A DNA stretch of 9,219 bases, taken from assembly GCA_020860745.1 (NCBI GenBank), contig JAJBTR010000164.1, positions 1 through 9,219 on the forward strand, written 5' to 3'. This stretch comes from Lachnospiraceae bacterium (GTDB lineage: Bacteria; Bacillota; Clostridia; Lachnospirales; Lachnospiraceae). The translations under genes and the position numbers were made by a program. This document shows positions 1 to 7,166 of the stretch, piece after piece; the first letter of the stretch is position 1, and each line of letters starts with the position of its first letter. The notes below the pieces were generated by a model, which was not told the DNA's origin, did no database searches, and worked only from the letters and a program-made list of their open reading frames with translations.

Positions 1-25
1 CTGATTTTGAAGTATGAGATAGCGG

Positions 26-65
26 AAAACAGCTTTGGAAAGTAATTTTCCAAAGCTGTTTTTTT
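26..65. terminator. Rho-independent hairpin terminator, possibly bidirectional
   Basis: A perfect 16-bp stem (26-41 with 47-62; loop GTAAT) is followed on the plus strand by a run of T to 65. It is best oriented for a plus-strand gene lying left of the window. On the minus strand the same hairpin has only a four-base U tract, but it lies 55 bases past the stop of the MFS gene, so it may end that transcript too. No gene is seen between it and that stop. Confidence 0.85.
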
Positions 66-119
66 AAAACGATCTGAATTAATTTAATCGAACTATAATA
101 TCTTCCTGATCGTGATAAC

Positions 120-1349
120 TTATTTCTTCTCCGTCGGCGTCGGTCTGCGCAGGAATGCGAATGCGATGAAAGATACCACTGTCACGCCGATCATCATATA
201 AATTGTGCTCAGGTAAGACTGACTCATGTCGTAGAGCTTTCCGGCGATCGTGGAAGCAAAGGATCCGATCAGCAGGTTGGTCACGATCACGGAGAAGTTT
301 ACGGAATAGTAAGTTCTTCCGAAGAAATCGCTGATGACCGCGGACTGCATCGGGGTAACGCCGCCGTACGCAAAACCGCCAACCAGGAAACCGATCACAA
401 TCAGACCAAAATTGCCGGTCTGAAGAGCCATGAGCAGAATGAGCGCTGCGATGATGAAGGATACCATATCTACGATCATAGTGAGACGGTAGCCTTTTCT
501 GTCATACAGTGCGCCGTAGATGACTCGCCCGATACCATTCAGAATGGAGATAAGGCCAACCACGGTAGCGATATTGCCGTCTGACACATTCGGTCCGACC
601 TGAGTGGCGATACCGCTGGCCTGTCCAACCAGGGCAAGACCGGCTGCGCTGACCATGATAGCCCAGATATACATCAGCCAGAAACTCGGCATACGAACCA
701 TCTGGCCGGTGTTGACATCGGTTGCCGGCTCACGCACAACTTTTTTGCTGTTTGACGCGGGCGGTGTGAAATCATCACCCGGTCTCACGACAAAGAAGCT
801 GCAGACAATCATGACTACAAAGATAATGATACCCATGATGCGGAATGTGGTGCACCAGGTATCGCTGCCGTCAGAGGGCGTAACCGCCGCAAACAATTTG
901 CCGACGATAAAGCTGCTCAGACCGAATCCCATCAGCAGAATGCCGGAGATGAGACCCTGCTTGTCCGGGAACCATGCGCTGATCGTCCCCATGATTGCGT
1001 TGTAGGCGAATCCTGCACCCAGCCCGCAGAACACACCGAAACCGAGGTACAGCATAGCGGGGGATGTCTTTGTCAGAGATGCCACAAAAAAGCCTGCAAG
1101 CAGCAAAATACCTGACAGAAGAATATAAATGCGCGCTTTTACTTTTTTGGATAAAATTCCGGCGATCAGGCTGCCCAGGCAGAAGAACGCCATAACAATG
1201 GTAAATGTCAGAGACAGCTGCGCAGCAGTCCAGTCCGGACGCGAAGCGCCGATGGATTTGGACATCACCGACCAGGAATAAATCAGTCCCGCCATCAGCA
1301 GGACGATCACTCCGATGATGGCGTAAACCCAGCGATTTAAACTTTTCAT
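120..1349 (-). CDS. OFA-family MFS transporter (oxalate/formate antiporter-like)
   Basis: A 409-residue integral membrane protein with the layout of a 12-helix major facilitator. The first half has the loop after helix 2 (GSLIAGILSKKVKAR, about 59-73) and the WFPDKQGLISGILLMGFG stretch (about 126-143), which is typical of the oxalate/formate antiporter (OFA) family. The second half has the MFS motif A form GRVIYGALYDRKG (about 274-286). A hydrophilic central loop lies at about 190-220. It should exchange or import a small organic anion across the cytoplasmic membrane, but OFA members differ in substrate, so oxalate is not established. The ATG at 1349 is supported by GAGGAGG at 1359-1365 (minus strand) and a strong promoter upstream. 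It is transcribed away from the right-hand cluster and is probably monocistronic and unrelated to it. Confidence 0.88.
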   Translation of the reverse strand: MKSLNRWVYAIIGVIVLLMAGLIYSWSVMSKSIGASRPDWTAAQLSLTFTIVMAFFCLGSLIAGILSKKVKARIYILLSGILLLAGFFVASLTKTSPAMLYLGFGVFCGLGAGFAYNAIMGTISAWFPDKQGLISGILLMGFGLSSFIVGKLFAAVTPSDGSDTWCTTFRIMGIIIFVVMIVCSFFVVRPGDDFTPPASNSKKVVREPATDVNTGQMVRMPSFWLMYIWAIMVSAAGLALVGQASGIATQVGPNVSDGNIATVVGLISILNGIGRVIYGALYDRKGYRLTMIVDMVSFIIAALILLMALQTGNFGLIVIGFLVGGFAYGGVTPMQSAVISDFFGRTYYSVNFSVIVTNLLIGSFASTIAGKLYDMSQSYLSTIYMMIGVTVVSFIAFAFLRRPTPTEKK

Positions 1350-1397
1350 TTTTCAAAACCTCCTCATTCTTTCAAATTCGATTTTCTTAACCGAATT

Positions 1398-1426
1398 ATT
1401 ATAACTGATATGGATATATTGTGCAA
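1398..1426 (-). promoter_or_regulatory. Sigma-A promoter of the MFS gene
   Basis: Read on the minus strand there is a -35 box TTGCAC (1421-1426), a 17-base spacer and a consensus -10 box TATAAT (1398-1403). Transcription would start near 1391, about 40 bases before the MFS start codon, leaving a short leader that contains the GAGGAGG ribosome binding site. Confidence 0.85.
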
Positions 1427-1571
1427 GATATATTTTGAAGATGCGCCGGAATCGTCGGAATAAACAAAACGAGTAAAGGTTATCCTTGCAAGGTGGAGGT
1501 CTGGTAGAGTTTTTATAAAATATTCCGCTCTGTTTTGTGCGTTGAAAGCTTACAACAAAAAAGTCAAAAAA

Positions 1572-1605
1572 TTGATAAACAACAGATATAGGCATATGTT
1601 ATGAT
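1572..1605 (+). promoter_or_regulatory. Candidate promoter of the uptake cluster
   Basis: Two overlapping readings are possible. One is TTGATA (1572-1577), 17 bases, TATGTT (1595-1600). The other is an extended -10 element TGTTATGAT (1597-1605) without a good -35. Both are upstream of the first lipoprotein gene and overlap the palindrome at 1591-1618. No better plus-strand promoter was seen between 1427 and 1778. Exact choice of box is uncertain. Confidence 0.45.
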
Positions 1606-1618
1606 ACTAACATATGCC
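1591..1618. promoter_or_regulatory. Perfect 11-6-11 palindrome, probable operator
   Basis: The arm GGCATATGTTA (1591-1601) is exactly repeated in inverted form as TAACATATGCC (1608-1618) around TGATAC. It has no T tract and is AT-rich, so it does not look like a terminator. It overlaps the candidate -10 region of the plus-strand cluster, which is the usual place for a dimeric repressor site. The cognate regulator is not in the window and the motif does not match a consensus I can name with confidence. Confidence 0.55.
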
Positions 1619-1629
1619 ATATTTGTAAT

Positions 1630-1703
1630 GCGCAGGGGTGCGTAAGGAATATGACAGCTGTGCTGTCCGCACCCCGCGCGGCGAGTATGAGACAAAAGTC
1701 GCC
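1630..1703 (+). promoter_or_regulatory. Structured 5' leader with two hairpins
   Basis: The first structure pairs GCGC+GGGGTGCG (1630-1633, 1635-1642, A1634 bulged) with CGCACCCC+GCGC (1668-1679). It encloses a smaller hairpin GACAG/CTGTC (1653-1657 with 1663-1667). It is followed directly by GGCGA (1680-1684) pairing with TCGCC (1699-1703). There is no U tract, so these are not ordinary terminators. They lie between the candidate promoter and the first lipoprotein start and could act as an mRNA stabiliser, an attenuator or an unassigned cis-regulatory RNA. No known riboswitch signature, including the B12 box, was recognised. Confidence 0.5.
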
Positions 1704-1778
1704 TCCTGCTCGATTGTGGTGAAAGGTTTCTGACAGGATGGTAATCGGCAGTGCGAGAAAGAAAGGATGGAGATAAAT

Positions 1779-2753
1779 ATGGGACGAAAACATATGGCGG
1801 CATGTTTTGTGCTGGCGGTGGCGGCTGCATTGTGTATGGCAGGCTGCGGTGCGCAGCAGGCGGATTCCGCATCGGAGGAACCGGTGAGTGTCTCGGTGGA
1901 AGCGGAGGCGGAAGACTCTGCGGAAAACGATGCTTCGGAAACGACGCTGGAGGATGGTGTTTACCAGGCGGAATTCTCCACGGACAGCAGTATGTTTCAT
2001 ATCAATGAAGCCTGTGACGGGAAGGGAACGCTTACTGTGGAGGACGGCGTGATGACGATACACGTCTCCCTGGTTTCCAGGAATATTGTGAATTTGTATT
2101 ACGGCACGGCAGAGGAAGCTCAGGAGGACGAGACCGGGTGGATTCAGCCCACAGAGGATGAGGTGACCTACAGCGACGGCTATACGGAGACGGTGTACGG
2201 GTTTGATATTCCGGTTCCGGCTCTGGATGAGGAGTATTCGGTTGCGATTATCGGCACAAAGGGTACCTGGTACGACCATACGGTTTCTGTGTCAGATCCT
2301 GTCGCGGTTGAGGGTGAAACAGGCGCGGCTGAGGCTGACAGTGTTGCAGCAGGAGAGGATGACAATGCAGCCGAAGCATCTGAGACGGCAGAGAAGAAAT
2401 CCGTGGATTCTCTGGAACTTGAAGACGGAACTTATACCATTGAAGTTACCCTGGAGGGCGGAACCGGGCGCGCGGATATCGAATCACCGGCGACGATTAC
2501 CATAGCGGACGGAGCGGCGTCCGCGCAGATTACCTGGAGCAGCTCTAATTACGATTATATGATTGTCGGGGAGGAGCAGTATCTTCCGGTCAGCACAGAG
2601 GACGGGTCGGTATTTGAGATTCCGGTGGATGCGTTTGATTATGCCATGGAAGTCATCGCGGACACGACAGCGATGAGCGAGCCGCATGAGATTGAGTATA
2701 CGATCTATTTTGATTCAACGACGATCAGCGCTATAGATATAGAAGGCAGATAG
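1779..2753 (+). CDS. Lipoprotein with two NEAT-like beta domains
   Basis: A 324-residue surface lipoprotein. Its signal peptide (MGRKH followed by a hydrophobic core) ends in the lipobox MAGC, so Cys23 would be lipidated. An acidic linker leads to domain 1 (about 57-163), which contains SSMFHIN, a TLTVEDGVMTIHV strand and WYDHTV. A second Ala/Glu-rich linker (about 165-210) leads to domain 2 (about 212-318), with DGTYTIEV, NYDYMIVGEEQYLPV and PHEIEYTIYFD. The strand order and the S-M and Y-rich positions recall heme-binding NEAT domains, but this is inference from pattern, not a confirmed assignment. The likely role is to catch a ligand outside the membrane and pass it to the binding protein encoded next. 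ATG 1779 is preferred because GGAG (1769-1772) is well spaced before it; the in-frame ATG at 1767 directly abuts its only AAGG and would add four residues (MEIN). Confidence 0.75.
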   Translation: MGRKHMAACFVLAVAAALCMAGCGAQQADSASEEPVSVSVEAEAEDSAENDASETTLEDGVYQAEFSTDSSMFHINEACDGKGTLTVEDGVMTIHVSLVSRNIVNLYYGTAEEAQEDETGWIQPTEDEVTYSDGYTETVYGFDIPVPALDEEYSVAIIGTKGTWYDHTVSVSDPVAVEGETGAAEADSVAAGEDDNAAEASETAEKKSVDSLELEDGTYTIEVTLEGGTGRADIESPATITIADGAASAQITWSSSNYDYMIVGEEQYLPVSTEDGSVFEIPVDAFDYAMEVIADTTAMSEPHEIEYTIYFDSTTISAIDIEGR

Positions 2754-2755
2754 GG

Positions 2756-4031
2756 ATGTACGGGAATAATCCGAATAAGCAAAATCATATAAAGCAGAGC
2801 AAACCGGAAAAAAAGCAGATGTTTTTTCCTTTTTATACTTAGTCTGACCGCGTTTGCCTGTGCTTTCGGACTGGCTGGCTGTCAGAGTGAATCGGCCGCA
2901 GGAGATGCGCAAAGTGCAGTGTCGGAAACAGAAGCCGAAGCGGAGACAGAAAACGGAGAAGCGTCCGAAACAGCGTATGACTGGGATGTTATGGAGGTTG
3001 CGGATACCGTTTCCTTAAGTTATGCCACGCAGTTTTCCGCGGAACAGTATGAAGGTGGTTATTATCTGATCACGGTGGCTGGGGAGACCCGGTATCTTGT
3101 GGTGCCGGAGGGGATGCAGGAGCCGGAAAATCTGCCGGAGGATATCACAGTGATCGGGCAGGGGTCCGATCATATCTATCTGGTAGCGACCTCGGCGATG
3201 GATCTGTTCCGGGCGCTTGACGGCATCGGCAATATCCGCCTGTGCGGAACAAACGCGGACGGCTGGTATATCGAGGAGGCGAAGGAGGCTATCGAGAGCG
3301 GAGAGATGCTCTATGCAGGCAAGTATTCTGCGCCGGATTATGAGCTGCTGATCTCGGAAGGCTGTGATCTGGCGATTGAATCTACCATGATCTATCACTC
3401 GCCGGATATCCAGGAACAGATTGAAGAGCTGGGAATTCCGGTGTTTGTGGAGCATTCCAGCTATGAGAATCACCCGTTGGGGCGTCTGGAGTGGATCAAG
3501 GTGTACGGAATTCTGCTCGGCAAAGAGGAGGAAGCGAACAGCTATTTTGAGGAGCAGGTGAACAGCCTTTCTGATGTCCTGGAGGATGAGAGCACCGGAA
3601 AGACCGTGGCATTTTTCTATATTACGACAAACGGCGCGGCCAATGTGCATAAATACGGCGGATATATCTCAAAGATGATCGAGTTATCCGGCGGAGTGTA
3701 TGCTTTTGAGGACCTGACAGGAGATGAGGACAGTGCGGTTTCCACGATGAATATGCAGATGGAGGATTTTTATCTGGCGGCGAAGGATGCGGATGTGCTG
3801 ATCTACAACAGCTCCATCGACAATGAGCTGACGACGATGGACGAGCTTCTGGATAAAAGCGAACTGCTGGTCGATTTTAAGGCGGTGCAGGAGGGAAATG
3901 TCTGGTGTACCGGGAAAAGTGTGTTCCAGGAGACCACAGGATTTACCGCGCTGATGCTGGATATCCATGCGATTCTGTCAGATGAGGATGTGCCAGATGA
4001 GGAGTTGAACTATTTGTACAGGTTGGAGTGA
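2756..4031 (+). CDS. FecB/BtuF-type substrate-binding lipoprotein, frameshifted near its start
   Basis: The extracellular binding component of a metal-chelate ABC importer (TroA-like fold). The body reads openly to the TGA at 4029-4031 and contains the stretch NHPLGRLEWIKVYGILLGKEEEA, typical of clostridial members, and conserved segments around LCGTNADGWYIEEA. The start is broken. ATG 2756 lies 3 bases after the preceding stop, with AGAAGG (2741-2746) as its ribosome site, and reads 28 codons to TAG at 2840. The next frame then encodes a textbook lipoprotein signal FLFILSLTAFACAFGLAGC, with Cys at 2880-2882, but has no ATG, GTG or TTG after its TAA at 2790 until GTG 2919, beyond the lipobox. 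Removing one base from A7 (2808-2814) or T6 (2822-2827) joins them into a protein of about 424 residues. This could be a sequencing error, a mutation, slippage or phase variation. It lies in one transcription unit with the genes on both sides. Confidence 0.78.
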
Positions 4032-4034
4032 TCG

Positions 4035-4073
4035 CAGGCGAACGGGAAAAACAGGGTGTTTTTCGATTCGCTG
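4035..4073 (+). other. Intergenic hairpin between binding protein and permease genes
   Basis: GAAAAAC (4046-4052) pairs perfectly with GTTTTTC (4058-4064) around AGGGT. An outer stem GCGAA (4038-4042) pairs with TTCGC (4067-4071), with a small internal loop between the two. No U tract follows, so it is unlikely to be a strong terminator. It may be an mRNA processing or stabilising element that sets the binding protein apart from the membrane components. Confidence 0.4.
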
Positions 4074-4139
4074 TCCGTATCATTCGTATTTGTGATGTAA
4101 AATTGATTCAGAAATATGTGAGATGAAAGAGTAAGAAAT

Positions 4140-5156
4140 ATGCAGAAACGAACGATGCGTTATACAGCTGCTTTTCTGATTCTGGCTGTATTGTTGTTTA
4201 TTTTGTTTATGATAAATATTAACGGCGGGACGGTGAAGCTTTCCTTCCGGGAGTGCATGACTATTCTGTTTCACCGGAATACCGACAGTACGGAGGCTAC
4301 GGTGGTGTGGAGTATCCGCCTGCCCCGGGCCATTGCCGCACTGATTCTGGGCGGAGCCCTGTCGGTCTCCGGTTTCCTGCTGCAGACTTTTTTTGGCAAT
4401 CCGATCGCGGGACCGTATGTTCTGGGAATTTCTTCGGGGGCGAAGCTTATCGTAGCCCTGGTTATGATATTTTTGCTGGGGCAGGGAATTACCATTAGTT
4501 CCGCGGGGATGATTATTGCGGCTTTTATCGGTTCGATGATGTCTATGGGATTTGTCCTTGCCGTTTCAAAGAGAGTCAGCAATATGTCCATACTGGTTGT
4601 CTGCGGTATTATGATCGGATATATCTGTTCGGCGATCACAGATTTCGTGGTAACCTTTGCGGAGGATTCCAATATCGTGAATCTGCATAACTGGTCTCTC
4701 GGAAGTTTTTCCGGGACATCCTGGAACAATGTCCGGGTGATGGCGGTTGTGATCGGAATTGCGATCGTTCTGATCTTTTTTCTCTCAAAGCCCATCAGTG
4801 CCTATCAGGTGGGAGAAATATATGCGAAAAACCTGGGTGTGAATATCCGGTTTTTGCGGGTGTCCCTTATTATCCTGTCCAGTATCCTCTCGGCCACGGT
4901 GACAGCCTTTGCGGGACCGATTTCCTTTGTGGGCATTGCGGTGCCGCATCTGATGAAAAGTCTGTTTCACACGGCCAGACCGCTGGTCATATTGCCGGGG
5001 TGTTTTCTGGGCGGCGCGGTCTTCTGCCTGTTCTGTGATTATCTGGCCAGAACGGTGTTTTCTCCGACGGAGCTGTCCATCAGTTCCGTGACGGCGATAT
5101 TCGGAGCGCCCGTGGTCATATATATGATGATACAAGGGAAGAAAAATCATAGATGA
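4140..5156 (+). CDS. FecCD/BtuC-type ABC importer permease
   Basis: A 338-residue membrane protein, the usual length for one subunit of the FecCD/BtuC family, which forms a homodimeric channel for iron-chelate, heme or cobalamin uptake. Visible family marks are RLPRAIAALILGGALSVSGFLLQ and the NPIAGPYVLGISSGA segment (about 60-101), the GPISFVGIAVPHLMK cytoplasmic coupling region (about 259-273), and the terminal SPTELSISSVTAIFGAPVVIYMM helix (about 308-330). About nine or ten membrane segments are expected. It should pair with the ATPase encoded next and receive substrate from the lipoprotein encoded before it. The ribosome site is weak (GAAAGAG, 4125-4131). The stop codon lies inside the first copy of a 20-base direct repeat. 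The family does not reveal the ligand. Confidence 0.9.
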   Translation: MQKRTMRYTAAFLILAVLLFILFMININGGTVKLSFRECMTILFHRNTDSTEATVVWSIRLPRAIAALILGGALSVSGFLLQTFFGNPIAGPYVLGISSGAKLIVALVMIFLLGQGITISSAGMIIAAFIGSMMSMGFVLAVSKRVSNMSILVVCGIMIGYICSAITDFVVTFAEDSNIVNLHNWSLGSFSGTSWNNVRVMAVVIGIAIVLIFFLSKPISAYQVGEIYAKNLGVNIRFLRVSLIILSSILSATVTAFAGPISFVGIAVPHLMKSLFHTARPLVILPGCFLGGAVFCLFCDYLARTVFSPTELSISSVTAIFGAPVVIYMMIQGKKNHR

Positions 5157-5216
5157 GATGCAATCCGAAGTATCATCATAAATGATAAATACATGAGAAG
5201 AAAAATCATAGATGAG
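5138..5216 (+). repeat. Perfect 20-base direct repeat flanking 39 bases
   Basis: GAAGAAAAATCATAGATGAG occurs at 5138-5157 and again, identically, at 5197-5216. The first copy covers the last codons and stop of the permease gene; the second leads into the AGGAAG ribosome site of the ATPase gene. The 39 bases between contain a small inverted repeat TATCAT (5171-5176) / ATGATA (5182-5187). It looks like a local tandem duplication or a short insertion with duplicated flanks. Confidence 0.9.
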
Positions 5217-5224
5217 GAAGTCAC

Positions 5225-6346
5225 ATGGATGAATTTTACTTCTATACAGACAATTTAAGCGTCGGCTATGGGGATACCCCGCTGATAAAGGATATTTGCC
5301 TCCGGCTGAAGAAGGGTGAGATCCTGACGCTGATTGGTCCTAACGGCGCTGGCAAATCTACTATTTTAAAGAGCCTGACCAGGCAGCTTGCCTGGATGGG
5401 CGGGACGGTTTATCTGGATAAGCAGGCCATGGACCGGATGAGCAACCCGGAGATCGCGCAGAAGATGTCGGTGATGATGCCGGAGCGGCTGCAGCCGGAG
5501 ATGATGACCTGCGAGGAAATGGTCAGCATGGGGCGCTACCCCTATACCGGGAAACTGGGCATTCTGTCAGAGGAGGACTGGCGGATTGTCGCGGAGTCTC
5601 TGGCGCTGGTTCACGCCTCGGAGCTGGCAAAACAGGATTTTAACTGTATCAGCGACGGGCAGAGGCAGCGGGTGCTTCTGGCCAGAGCATTATGCCAGGA
5701 GCCGGAAGTCCTGGTGTTGGATGAGCCGACGTCTTTTCTGGATATCCGGCACAAGCTTGAGCTTTTGCATATTTTAAAGGATATGGTCAGGAAGCGGCAG
5801 CTTACCGTGGTGATGTCGCTTCACGAGCTGGATCTGGCGCAGAAGATCTCGGATCGGGTCGTCTGCGTGCATAACAATCAGATTGAAAAATACGGGACAC
5901 CGGAGGAAATTTTTACAGACGGCTATGTGCAGAGCCTTTATGATATTACGAAGGGGAGCTACAATGCTCTCTTCGGCTGTGTGGAGATGGAGCCGGTAAT
6001 CGGGGAACCGGAGGTTTTCGTCATCGCCGGGAACGGGAGCGGGATTCCGTATTTTCGTATGCTTCAGAGGCAGGGAATTCCCTTTGCAGCCGGAGTGCTG
6101 GAAGAAAATGATGTCGATTATGTGGTGGCCAGAGAGTTGGCGGTGGAAGTGATGGTACAGAAAGCATTTCTTCCCATCTCAGAGGAAAAGGTGGCGGAGG
6201 CGAAAGCATGTATGAAAAAGTGCAAAAAGGTTCTGGTCACGGTGCCGGAGTTTTCGGAGGGCAACAGGGCTAATGAGGAGCTTGTCCGATATGCGCGGGA
6301 GGAACTGCAGATGGAAGTCGCCTGGGCAGGAGGACAATTGTCCTGA
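5225..6346 (+). CDS. FepC/BtuD-type ABC importer ATPase with C-terminal extension
   Basis: The 373-residue cytoplasmic ATPase of the importer. The N-terminal nucleotide-binding domain (about 1-255) has Walker A GPNGAGKST (38-46), signature ISDGQRQR (142-149), Walker B VLVLDEP (162-168), D-loop FLD and switch His200. Two positions are noncanonical: the Q-loop region reads VMMPERLQPEMMTCEEM, and the signature has D where LSGGQ has G. I believe both are usual for a clostridial clade of these proteins. A further domain of about 110 residues (262-373) begins VFVIAGNGSGIPYFRMLQRQGIPFAAG and looks like a small alpha/beta fold; ordinary FepC proteins, about 255-270 residues, lack it. It may sense a ligand or regulate transport, but its function is not known to me. 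AGGAAG (5215-5220) supports the ATG at 5225. Confidence 0.9.
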   Translation: MDEFYFYTDNLSVGYGDTPLIKDICLRLKKGEILTLIGPNGAGKSTILKSLTRQLAWMGGTVYLDKQAMDRMSNPEIAQKMSVMMPERLQPEMMTCEEMVSMGRYPYTGKLGILSEEDWRIVAESLALVHASELAKQDFNCISDGQRQRVLLARALCQEPEVLVLDEPTSFLDIRHKLELLHILKDMVRKRQLTVVMSLHELDLAQKISDRVVCVHNNQIEKYGTPEEIFTDGYVQSLYDITKGSYNALFGCVEMEPVIGEPEVFVIAGNGSGIPYFRMLQRQGIPFAAGVLEENDVDYVVARELAVEVMVQKAFLPISEEKVAEAKACMKKCKKVLVTVPEFSEGNRANEELVRYAREELQMEVAWAGGQLS

Positions 6347-6470
6347 CAGGAGCGGCGCCGGATAGAAACGGAGGCGGTTAAAAAACGCCAGTCTCTGAAA
6401 AATGGATAGGCTGAGCGGCAATCCGCAAAACATCAGGTATAAAAAATAACGTACAGGAGGAGTATCATAG

Positions 6471-7166
6471 ATGCAGGGAACTTTATACGGAGTGGGAGTA
6501 GGACCGGGTGATCCGGAGCTGATGACATTGAAAGCCGTTCGCCTGATTCGGGAGAATATGTATATAGCGGCGCCGGGAGAAGATGCGCGGGATACCGTGG
6601 CTTACAAAATCGCGGTTCAGGCGGTGCCGGACCTGGAAGAAAAAAAGCTGCTGTCTGTCTATATGCCTATGAGCCATGACAAAGAAGAACGGGAAGCCTG
6701 TCATAAAAGAGGGGTGCAGATGTTGGAGGAAGTGCTGGATACCGGGGAAAATGTGGTGTTTCTGACGCTGGGCGACCCAACGGTGTATTCCACATTCAGC
6801 TATCTGCAGAAGCGCGTGGAGGAGGATGGCTATCCGACCGCGCTGGTCAGCGGGATTACTTCTTTTTGTGCGGCCGCGGCCAGGCTGAATATGCCGCTTT
6901 CCCTCTGGCAGGAACCGCTGCAAATCATTCCGGCTGTTCATCGCCTGGACGAGCGGCTTGACGGGGAGGGAACCTACATTCTGATGAAGTCCGGTAAAAA
7001 GATGGATCAGGTGAAAGAGATTTTGCGGGAGAGCAAAAAAGAGGTCTGTATGGTCGAGGACTGCGGGATGGATACAGAGAAAGTTTATCATAGTGTGGAT
7101 GAGATACCGGATGACGCGGGGTATTATTCCCTGATAATAGCGAAGGAGCCGGAGAGTGGGCAATGA
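6471..7166 (+). CDS. cbiL: Precorrin-2 / cobalt-factor II C20-methyltransferase, CbiL/CobI type
   Basis: A 231-residue SAM-dependent tetrapyrrole methylase, of normal length. It carries the family start GVGVGPGDPELMTLKA (about 7-22), the SAM-site motif LTLGDPTVYSTFSYL (about 98-112) typical of C20 methyltransferases, SGITSFCAAAARLNMPL (about 127-143), and a late VEDCGMDTEKVY segment (about 195-206). In corrin synthesis this enzyme methylates C20 of (cobalt-)precorrin-2. It is the only biosynthetic gene visible here and sits between importer and exporter genes rather than in a visible cbi operon. An excellent AGGAGG (6455-6460) precedes its ATG. Its stop overlaps the next start in ATGA (7163-7166), so it is translationally coupled to the exporter ATPase. 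Within the family the position of methylation is inferred, not proven. Confidence 0.86.
   Translation: MQGTLYGVGVGPGDPELMTLKAVRLIRENMYIAAPGEDARDTVAYKIAVQAVPDLEEKKLLSVYMPMSHDKEEREACHKRGVQMLEEVLDTGENVVFLTLGDPTVYSTFSYLQKRVEEDGYPTALVSGITSFCAAAARLNMPLSLWQEPLQIIPAVHRLDERLDGEGTYILMKSGKKMDQVKEILRESKKEVCMVEDCGMDTEKVYHSVDEIPDDAGYYSLIIAKEPESGQ

Noticed and set aside
1427..1778. Cobalamin riboswitch upstream of the uptake cluster
   Set aside because: Given the CbiL and BtuC-type genes I looked for the B12 box (GCCACTG) and its flanking conserved segments on both strands and did not find them.
1599..2279. Minus-strand reading frame of 226 codons opposite the first lipoprotein
   Set aside because: It lies opposite the first lipoprotein gene and its leader, has low-complexity Arg/His-rich composition, and lacks a recognisable domain or ribosome site; it is a shadow of GC-rich codon use.
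2807..2842. Programmed -1 ribosomal frameshift at A AAA AAG
   Set aside because: The heptamer is in phase, but a -1 shift leads to the wrong frame; the signal peptide needs +1 (or -2).
3015..3650. Minus-strand reading frame of 211 codons opposite the binding protein
   Set aside because: Composition is typical of an antisense shadow and the plus-strand protein is clearly a real family member.
6373..6389. Terminator between the importer ATPase and cbiL
   Set aside because: GGCG/CGCC forms only a four-base stem and is not followed by a U tract, so read-through is expected.
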